The notes beneath the pieces were generated by a model, which was not told the origin of the DNA, did no database searches, and worked only from the letters and a program-made list of their open reading frames with translations. A program made the position numbers and the translations under genes. From Athripsodes cinereus (lineage: Eukaryota > Arthropoda > Insecta > Trichoptera > Leptoceridae), in contig OX388314.1 in assembly GCA_947579605.1 (NCBI GenBank), positions 18,039,982-18,103,981 of the forward strand: a DNA stretch of 64,000 nt. The letters run 5' to 3'. Below are positions 51,481 through 59,958 of this stretch, piece after piece. Position 1 is the first letter of the stretch; each line of letters opens with the position of its first letter.

Positions 51481-51539
51481 AACTTACGCAGAAGAGTGGG
51501 AGACCAATTCTTTACCGGGTGCTCCACGGGCTCCACCTG

Positions 51540-51605
51540 AAGAAAAGCAGGTATTCAAATTCAGAGATGAGGCATGCCACTCATCCTGAATGTCTTATTT
51601 TTTCA
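51540..51605 (+). repeat. Family A fragment in opposite orientation
   Basis: AAGCAGGTATTCAAATTCAG then AGATGAGGCATGCCACTCAT and CCTGAATGTCTT match the 5' part of family A on the + strand, head-to-head with the copy at 51275-51480. Confidence 0.65.
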
Positions 51606-52194
51606 TTTAGGATGAAAATCTGACCATAAGTCATTTATAATTAATACATACCTACAATAAGGAGACAACGCATTCATGCTTGATACCCGTCTAATCGATT
51701 TTAACCAAAGGGTAAGTAACCAAAAACACCATAAATTCTTACAAGTCACAATGAATACCTATGTAAATGTATTTAATATACGATTTTATTTGTTTAAACA
51801 GGTACCTACAAAACAGTGGGTGATGTAATAAAAGCCTGGTGAGCAGAAAATGAAATTGCGCAAGAGGGCAGGAAAATTATTCGAAAACAAACTATTTTTT
51901 TTTAATTAATGTGGTTTTAAGAGTTTTCGTATCGCTAAACTGTTAAACAACATAACAATGCGTATCCTACTTGCACGAATCGATAGAAAAGCTATCGTTA
52001 TTTTTAAAACAAAATCGAAAATAATGGCTCTATTTACGTTTCTAGAACGAAAGGTTAATGTGAAATCAATACGAGTCTGCAAAAATGTGGGCCTAAAAAT
52101 TAACGATATTCAATTTTACCTTAGTTGCCAGGGACAAATGTTCATTATTCAACAATGTTTTAAATTTTGATACAAATAACTTTCATTGCGCTGC
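51606..52194. other. Gene-free stretch
   Basis: A 70-residue frame at 51958-52170 has no recognisable motif and is probably chance. Nothing else seen. Confidence 0.4.
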
Positions 52195-52345
52195 TTCCCT
52201 TTCGGGGTAGGAAGAAAGGATCGAGCGCCACTTATTCCTAACTTTGGATAGACTTTTGCTCCCGTCACTATCATATAATTCCTAATACATGCTCTCCTAT
52301 TCATTTTGCTTAATACATGTCCGTCCTGGAGGATCTGGTTTAATG
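52195..52345 (-). repeat. Dispersed repeat family B, copy 5
   Basis: The - strand frame PLNQILQDGHVLSKMNRRAC then IRNYM matches the family peptide. The + strand begins CCCTTTCGGGGTAGGAAGAA, a shortened version of the terminal motif. Confidence 0.68.
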
Positions 52346-53035
52346 GTCTTGTCATTCAATCCTTGGGCGGTCACGTTTCCTAGCACCATGCCTGAGAAGC
52401 CATATATGTTTTCTTTTTCATTTTGTCCTTATTCATTCTTTCCACGTGTCCAAACCACCGTTGTTTGTTCATTTTTGTTCTTGTTATTACCCCAGGTTTC
52501 AATTTTTCATCTTTATTTATTTGCTTTGCTGGAAAATAGGCATATTTCTACTTGACGTTTTATTATTGATGTCGGCTTATGATTAAACAATATTGTTCAA
52601 CTTTGTTCTGAAGGCTTAGGAGGCTTAATTAAATAAGTAATTTAAACATTCTTCATCGCTGACTCGCTTTACAATGAGGTTGTACGTATTTACTAAGCTT
52701 TTTGTGAACATTATTCAAAAACGTTTTACTTTACTTTAGTCACAATGTAACTCGATAAAAGGTCTTAATTCAAAATGAAACGAGACAGTTTTTGGAACAA
52801 AAATTTTGACATGAAAAAAATGCAGTAAGTGATTGGATGTTACGAGAAAAGTACAAAAAATACGAGATTCGTTTGAAAATATCGTAAGACGACAATACGA
52901 GATTCGACCTCTGTGAATTAAGTTGTTATTATATCTTACAATTTAGTGTATCTTATCTCCAGAATCAACAATTTATTTTACAGGTAAGAACCCGAAATCA
53001 AGAGAAATTAGTCTAAATTTCACAAAAGTATTCGC
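52346..53035. other. Gene-free stretch
   Basis: The first 200 bases may be more of the adjoining family B element. Short related phrases AATACGAGATTCG occur at 52857 and 52894. No gene recognised. Confidence 0.4.
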
Positions 53036-53447
53036 AATGGGCCACTTGCAGTCGTGGGGGATTTTAATAAAAATGATAGAATTCAGTAAATTTGAGGTCG
53101 GAAAATACAAATATGTCAGTTAATTTTTTTTAAATATCTAAATTATGGAGAATATCCAAAAATAAAACCCAAAATTTTTGACGTTTGTCAAAACACTCTA
53201 AACAGCTGATGACGTCACGGAGTCCCGTGAACCATAGTAACTTTCGCAACCACAGATTATAATCTCATACACACATGGGACTCCGTGACATCACAGCGCC
53301 GCCATATCGTTTTTGACATTCCGAGAAAATCCAATTTTTAGCTAATAACTAAGTAAATAGTGCAAGAAAAAAAAAAATTGTGGTTGTGTTTCTTTCATAC
53401 TAATTTACAATTTTATGCAATAAAAAAAAAACTGCAAGTGGCCCATT
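53036..53447. mobile_element. 412-bp MITE with 17-bp terminal inverted repeats
   Basis: AATGGGCCACTTGCAGT at the left end is matched exactly by ACTGCAAGTGGCCCATT at the right. An internal inverted pair, GTCACGGAGTCCC and GGGACTCCGTGAC, lies near 53215 and 53277. No coding capacity. A TTAA-like target is possible on the right only. Confidence 0.82.
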
Positions 53448-54480
53448 AATTGACAGCAATAGATGTGCCATTCAAGTCGATACTTCTTCAGGTTTTGTTT
53501 CAACAGGTTGCAATTTCCAAATAAGGCGGAAAATCAGCTGGGTGATCATGTGTGGCATTCGATTAAGAAGTTAAGTAGGTACCTAAAGCTGACTCAACAA
53601 ATTATAAGAGTTGAATATCATATGGGTATATTATTATTGATTAGACTTTTTTCGTTGAGTCTTCTTTACTCCAAAATGTTTTACCTACTAATTTTTGTTA
53701 ATTTTTTTTTGTGGTTTTCAGACATTCCATTAATATCATGATTTATTTTATAAGAACATATTATACCTACCTAACATCAGCTACTCCAAATTCGAGTAAA
53801 AGGTATTTTGTTATGACATTATGTACATTGTTATTATCATTATAGATACAAGACAGAAACGTATAGGTCTTCCATGGTGAATAAAACACGTGTATTTTTT
53901 TGGTAATTATTTTTACCCCACCAACACTCCTCTTGGGGGCAAAAATACAAACAAATATTTTCGCTCATCGATGTAAAAAAGAAAGAAAATAAAAGAGATT
54001 GTTCAATATTTCAAAATGATCTTAAAAGGCGATGAGAGAAAAGCCGTTTTTCCTAGTGAAGTCACAGGGTGATAGAAGAAAACGTAAATAATTAGTAGTA
54101 GACGTAATAATATACCTACATAACAATATGTAGGACCTGTTGAGATGTTAAAGTGGTAACTACCTAAGTAGTAACTGAGGACATTCATATTTCTCCCAAT
54201 AATAATAATAATGCGAAATTGTTAACGTCTAATAGGAATGTAATGAATGAATCAATATTCTCGTGTTGGTTATAGCGCCGGCGCTTAACACATTTTGTAT
54301 TTGCCGGGGGAGTATACACAAGTATACCTACAGTGAAAACAGAACTACGTATCTATAATATTATACATAGGTAGTCTAATACGTCACAGATCTCTTGACA
54401 TAATACGCCTTTTTGCAAATTTTCTATAGTTTTTTGAGGAAATTTTGTTTAAATAGATAGGTAAATATTTTATCGAAGTT
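53448..54480. other. Gene-free stretch
   Basis: No exon recognised. AGCGCCGGCGCT at about 54274-54285 is a GC-rich palindrome standing out in AT-rich DNA. Confidence 0.4.
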
Positions 54481-54499
54481 TTCAGTTTTATAATATCGA

Positions 54500-54709
54500 A
54501 TATTCAAAGACGCGACGGAAGGCATTTTTGAGGTTTTTTTTCAAAATTCCAGTACAAAATAAATAGATCGTGAATTTTCGAAATTTAAAAAATTGTGATA
54601 GGGGAGGGGGGGGGAGTAGATATTTGAAAAAATTAGGTACTTCCCTATTTTTTGAAATTCCTACACCAAATTGTCGTCAGAGGCCTTGCAAAAGCCAAGA
54701 CCGCCACTG
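54500..54709 (-). mobile_element. Possible right end of a hAT-like element
   Basis: GACCGCCACTG ending at 54709 is the reverse of CAGTGGCGGTC at 35663. The preceding DNA has a G run (about 54601-54614) and GTCGTCAGAGGCCTTGCAAA. The opposite end was not found. Confidence 0.35.
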
Positions 54710-55522
54710 CACTTATATACCTACGAATGATTTAGTTTTGAGTTAATGTGTCAAAGCACTTAAAATAGTGGATTTCTCCTGAAGATTTAAATTATAGAAA
54801 ATAGGTAAGTATTATGGAAAATAAGCTGCATTTATAGTTCAAGACTCTACCGTCAATTTAGAAATTACCTCATGTTAGTCGACTTTTGTAAAACAATTTA
54901 GATACTTTTCAAAAGATCTTATTTTCTCGATTAGGCTGCAATGTGCATTCTTAAAATACATATAAATAAAATACATTATTGTAGTAGGTATCTGGTATCC
55001 ATTAATATTGTACAACGCTATCACGTCTAACTAACTGACCTCAGCTTCTAACTACAAAGGGACGGTGTCGTGATAGGAATAGCATAATAAAATGTTTAAA
55101 ATCACTACTAAACAAATTTCAAATCACGTATTCTATACAAAATATTGCAACACAAGTTTTATACAATCATACTTTTATAATACTTTAATGTTCCTGTAAG
55201 AAACACACAATATAGAGGAAATAATTATTAACTTCTACTATTCTGAACGATTTTGAGCAATTTGGATTGAACTCCTATGTACCTGTTTAATGAGTTAGTT
55301 GGAAGAAATCGCGCATCTGAGATAAACTCGCCCATTGCATTAATTTATTTGTTCAGTAATAATGTTGTCATATTTCTTCTAATAAAGATTTTTTTATTAT
55401 TATTACCTGCCTCATTCTTCTTCAGCCCGTGTCTATTTATTATTTATTTATTCATTCTTTACTGTACCTACCTACATAGATAACAATACATACAATTTTA
55501 TATTCAAATAAGATATTCTAGT
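54710..55522. other. Gene-free stretch
   Basis: AT-rich, with TTATTTATTTATT-type simple sequence near 55435-55455. No gene recognised. Confidence 0.4.
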
Positions 55523-55678
55523 TCGTCGGTAGCTTGGGGATTTCTGCCTCATGAACAAGGGGTCTGCGGTTCAATCTCAGGTGCCGCCAAACTCCCCTTT
55601 CACGACACAAACTTTTAGCTTACTGTAAAAGGTGTATAAGTTTGTATTTGTGTTTATATCAAAACCCTGATATATCTT
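55523..55678 (+). mobile_element. tRNA-derived SINE, copy 3
   Basis: TCGTCGGTAGCTTGGGGATT with the B-box-like GGTTCAATCTC (55568-55578) is followed by the body CACGACACAAACTTTTAGCT then TACTGTAAAAGGTGTATAAG. It matches the copy at 47015 in opposite orientation. Confidence 0.75.
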
Positions 55679-55794
55679 TTTTTTTCAATATATTATCAAT
55701 AGGTATACAAAAAAATAATATCTGGTCACTGCTGGATAAAGACCATTTCATGTAAGGCTGTCCTCTGTCAATCCCTTCTATCTGGCCCCGGCGT

Positions 55795-55985
55795 GAGGGT
55801 ATAGTATAGTAGTATAGTATCTCTGTTCGAAACTCATCATCATCATCGCCCTCAACGCTCCTCTCGGGAGCACAGGGCAGAAACCAGCCTCCTCCATTCA
55901 GAGCGTCTCTGTGCCAATTGCGTCACCTCTTCCCACGACATTCCTTGCGCTCTGATATCGTTGTCATAGGAACGGTGTATTGTAA
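55795..55985 (-). mobile_element. LINE 3' end, family C, copy 1
   Basis: The - strand frame reads TIHRSYDNDIRAQGMSWEEV then TQLAQRRSEWRRLVSALCSR and a stop, then GATGATGATGATGA. W-RR-LV before the end and the microsatellite tail are typical of RTE-like LINE 3' ends. The second copy at 59561 shares the first part of the peptide. Confidence 0.65.
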
Positions 55986-55989
55986 CGGT

Positions 55990-56713
55990 GTACTGTTCGA
56001 AACTACTGCACTGAATATATATTGAAATTATCATCATAAGTACTACTTGATGATAATAATAGTAACAAATTACTATTGTCATTATGTACTTTCTCTCAAT
56101 CCTTATCTGCAATACTCACAGTATAGGAAAGTTATATATTATTATTAACGGTATACTACTTAGCTTATCTACGCTTAAGCAAACAATCAACGCATCTTAT
56201 AGTGACGCACTAATGGACAGCGTGATATTGATACGAACAATATTATTTGGTCAACGTATGTACATATGTAACTATCATAACATTCATGCCTATCAAACAA
56301 ACAATACAATTAATATAGACATAATGTTATGATCAAGAAGAGTACTTACTTTACTAAGAAGAATAGAAATATAATTATTTATCATCAATAAATATTATAC
56401 GAGATAGGATGGTAGGAATGGGTAAAAGATATTTATTATTCAAATCAACATACAATATTGTTTATAGATTACGTATTACATACTTACAAGGTACTTATTA
56501 ACAAAATATCAATATAATATTTTACACAATTAGGTAGGTACATAACATAATGACATGAAATTCATGTTCAAAAATTATACATTTACATATTATGTAGTAC
56601 CAGGATAAATAGAAACTCACTTTTTTCGACAAGATTTCACGTGTTCCGTAAAATACAAGTATATTTAAAATTTAATTCATTAGACAATTGAATGATAATT
56701 AATTTATCGAAGA
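55990..56713. other. Gene-free stretch
   Basis: AT-rich, nothing recognised. Confidence 0.4.
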
Positions 56714-57060
56714 ATGTTTCGTATACCTTGGACCGAAAGGCTCAGTAACATCGAAGTGCTTAGGAGAGCCAGAGCCAAGAGAGAGCTGTTGTCCATTGTC
56801 AAAGTGAGGTAGGTCTCATATTTGGGTCACGTGCTGCATGGAGAGAAGTACCGTCTCCTCCGCCTTATATTGGAGGGCGAGATAGAAGGAAGATGGGGAG
56901 TTGGCAGAAAGCAGATGTCCTGGCTGCGCAATATTAGAGAATGGACCGGAATGAGGACAGCGGATGACCTGTTCAGAGCAGCACAGGACAGGGAAGTTTT
57001 CGCCGGAGTGATCGCCAACGTCAGGGGGACCTGACACGGCACAGAAAGAAGAAGAAGACA
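56714..57060 (+). mobile_element. LINE reverse transcriptase C-terminus, RTE-like
   Basis: The frame reads MFRIPWTERLSNIEVLRRAR then a stop at about 56810. It continues in the same frame with SYLGHVLHGEKYRLLRLILE, GRWGVGRKQMSWLRNIREWT and LFRAAQDREVFAGVIANVRG. The YLGHVxRGEKYxLL...GRRxxSWLxNLRxW pattern is diagnostic of these LINE ends. An AGAAGAAGAAG tail at 57045-57058 closes the element. One nonsense change makes it inactive. Confidence 0.88.
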
Positions 57061-57670
57061 ATTGAAAAACAATCCATTCTTAATGACTTCAAATAAAAAA
57101 AGGCTAGGGTAGGTATAGTCGGGAAAAGAGTGCAAAGGACAAGGGTAATAAAAAACAAATGGGTTGGCCACATGATAAAAATATGTAATTTGTTTACAGA
57201 TATTTATGGCCTAAGCTTTGTACATGTTAAAACTTTGTATGACAAATTGTACAAGTGTTGAGAAGTAAAAGAAATGTATAAGAACAGATTGGTAAAGGGT
57301 TCCGTCTCCTCGAAAAACGTGGAATTGATGAACAAATAGCTACTTTAATTTATCACTAAACTAGAATCATCATTAATAAAACAAATTATACCTAAAACAT
57401 CTAACATAATTAATACTTAAATATAAACTTTTTGAATTTATTATTTGTGTTTTCAATTTCAACTGTCGCAATTCAGACATGCAAATTGATGCGAAAAAAC
57501 TTCAAATATTAAAATGTATAAATTTCAAACCATGGAGTTGCATAACAATTTCATTTCAACGAAGAACCCAACCATTATAAGATAAATCATTTATAATGAA
57601 ATGTCATTGTTAAGATGCAAGTACACACCTACTTTACTGCTTATCAAAAGACAAATATTTTTCATTTTCT
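57061..57670. other. Gene-free stretch
   Basis: AT-rich, nothing recognised. Confidence 0.4.
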
Positions 57671-58748
57671 ATACCCTCCTGAGTCCTGAGACATTTTTTG
57701 ATCAATTTTTTTATTTTTTTGTGACATAAGAGTCTAAAATAACCTTAAAGACATTTAAAAAATGTTTAAAAAAATCCTCGTGGAAAATTCTGAATTTTCT
57801 TTATGTCATATATATATGACAAAAGGTCTCAGTGCAGACAAAAAAAATTAAGTAGTATTTCTATATATTACTTAACAAAGTGAAATTTAGATTATATTGA
57901 AACATTTTATTATAATAAAGAATAAGAGAAACTGAAAAATAAGAAAATTAATAGGAGCGGTGACAAAATCTCCATTCCACATGTTGATTTGAGTTTGAAC
58001 AGGTCTCACGTTTTTATGTCCCCTCAGGTTTAACCTCGAATAAGCCTCCTTATAGTATTTAAAACAGACGCAGTTGAAGATAAGTTTGTGGATTCCACGC
58101 CTTCTGTGGACCTATCAAATGAACTGGACGAGGAACAATTGTCACATACAGATACAGTAGTGATATTAAAATCACGATTTTCATCGGATAATTCAATATC
58201 AGACTCTTCTAAAGCATTTAAAATATCTTCCTCGTTCAAATTTATAAATAAATGGGTAAATAAAGACACATTTTGATACTAAAAAAAAATTCAATGATGA
58301 AATTTCGATGATATAGAGACCTCTTGTAATATCAGTATGACATTAAAAAATTCTCTACCTAGACATTAGAACCTGACGTAATAAGTATATGACATTAAAA
58401 TATGAAACACAAAACATCAAAATAGCATCACCATTGAATAAAGCAATGATTATAAAATGTAATCCGAATAAAAAATTAAAGAAAAATTCATTGATTACTC
58501 TAAAATAAAAAAGATTACTTATATGCCTGCAGAGAGAAACTCGCCTTACATGTCACTTTGTCCGCCATTTTTAAAATAATTGTCACATTTCTAAAACAAT
58601 TCACTAGTTGTTCCATAAACAATGTGTTAGAAAAAGATTCATCTCCAGGAGTTTTGAAGAATTATGGTTGAAAATTGTTAGATGGCGTTGGAATATTTTT
58701 TTGATTTTAATGTAATATATATATGACCGAAGGATTCAGGAGGATACA
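57671..58748 (-). mobile_element. Possible piggyBac-like remnant with N-terminal transposase piece
   Basis: Imperfect inverted ends ATACCCTCCTGAGTCCTGAG and AAGGATTCAGGAGGATACAG bracket about 1.08 kb. A 79-residue - strand frame (58269-58030) contains NEEDILNALEESDIELSDEN and a Ser-rich run, resembling the acidic start of piggyBac-type transposases. A subterminal TATATATATGAC block occurs at both sides (57807 and 58714). The catalytic DDD domain is absent, so at most it is a deletion derivative. TTAA flanks were not seen. Confidence 0.4.
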
Positions 58749-58910
58749 GTTATGATTAATTTTTTCTAAAACGTTCAGACAATCCTGGCATCAAATGACA
58801 TTTCAGAAACAAAACCCACCATGAAACAATTGTCTCTAGTGATATTAAACAGGCTAGAGTATAATCTTAATTGTATTCCGTATCCCGCTCTTTTCCCTAA
58901 GTTTTCGAGT

Positions 58911-59087
58911 GTCCTCCAAAAGGCAGGTGTTCGAAAAAAAGAAGACTTTACATCAACGATACATCAATGAGACTTGTCACTCATCCTGAACGTCTGAATT
59001 TTTGTTGGCATGGAGAGAACGGCTTCCATGTTGCACGACATACCCCACTTGTGGGATATGTCGTGCAGGTACAGCAGCAGTAGTAGA
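58911..59087 (+). repeat. Dispersed repeat family A, copy 4
   Basis: GTTTTCGAGTGTCCTCCAAA, AGGCAGGTGTTCGAA, CACTCATCCTGAACGTCTGA and the terminal CCCCACTTGTGGGATATGTC then GTGCAGGTACAGCAGCAGTAGTAG. This is the longest + strand copy, with a clear trinucleotide tail. Confidence 0.8.
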
Positions 59088-59560
59088 TATTAAACAGCTG
59101 AGGGAATGCCATCCTTATGTCCTAAAGAGGAAATATTTTAGATGGTCTGCTACTTAACAGTAGTCTTCATCCTTTTGAGTAAAAAGAGTGTTATTCAAAT
59201 TCTGTACCGATTTACTACACATTTACAATATAAGCATTTTTTGGCATGAATGTGTTTCATGGTAGATATTTATTATTTAGGTTCATCTAAGAGTTAAAAG
59301 TTATATTTGGTATGATCTTGATATTTAAGAATGAATTTGGATTAATAACCAATTTAAACTCACTTTCTTGGTTATTTTATGGCACAGGAAAGAAAAAAAT
59401 AAAAATAGAATGCTGGAAAAGATTGACACAGAGTGAAATGTTTCAAAGTGAAAAAGCATTAATGTCAAATGTTTTGATTAAGTATTTTGTATAAAGAAAT
59501 CCAACAAGTGTCTTAGAAGGATTTTGGATGTCAAATGGTATGAACATGTTAAAAATGATG
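59088..59560. other. Gene-free stretch
   Basis: AT-rich, no gene recognised. Confidence 0.4.
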
Positions 59561-59829
59561 TTGTGCGCCGGCGCACCCAGCAGAGACCTGTAATCTCCGT
59601 AATACAGGAGAGACGATGGTCCTGGCTGGGATTGAGATTGAGATTTGAGAATGCCCAATGATAGTTGGCCAAAAAGAGCACTGTTCTTCCGTCGGTTCGG
59701 GCTTCCCTCTTTCACAATACACCGTTCCTATGACAACGATATTAGAGAGCAGGGAATGTCTGGAGGAGGCTGGTTTCAGCCCTGTGCTCCCGAGAGGAGC
59801 GTTGAGGTAGATGATGATGATGATGATAA
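59561..59829 (+). mobile_element. LINE 3' end, family C, copy 2
   Basis: The + strand frame from 59645 includes FTIHRSYDNDIREQGMSGGG, matching copy 1, then CCCGAGAGGAGCGTTGAGGT and a GATGATGATGATGATGA tail at 59810-59827. Upstream GC-rich sequence (GTGCGCCGGCGCAC) probably belongs to the same element. Confidence 0.65.
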
Positions 59830-59958
59830 AGAAATCCATAAATTGAAATAATTTCAGTGGATCACTTTTTCTTCATATCAATATTAATAATTAACTTCAA
59901 AAATACTTCTTAAGAGAAACTGAAAAACCAATGATAAATAAATAAAATTATTTATGTA

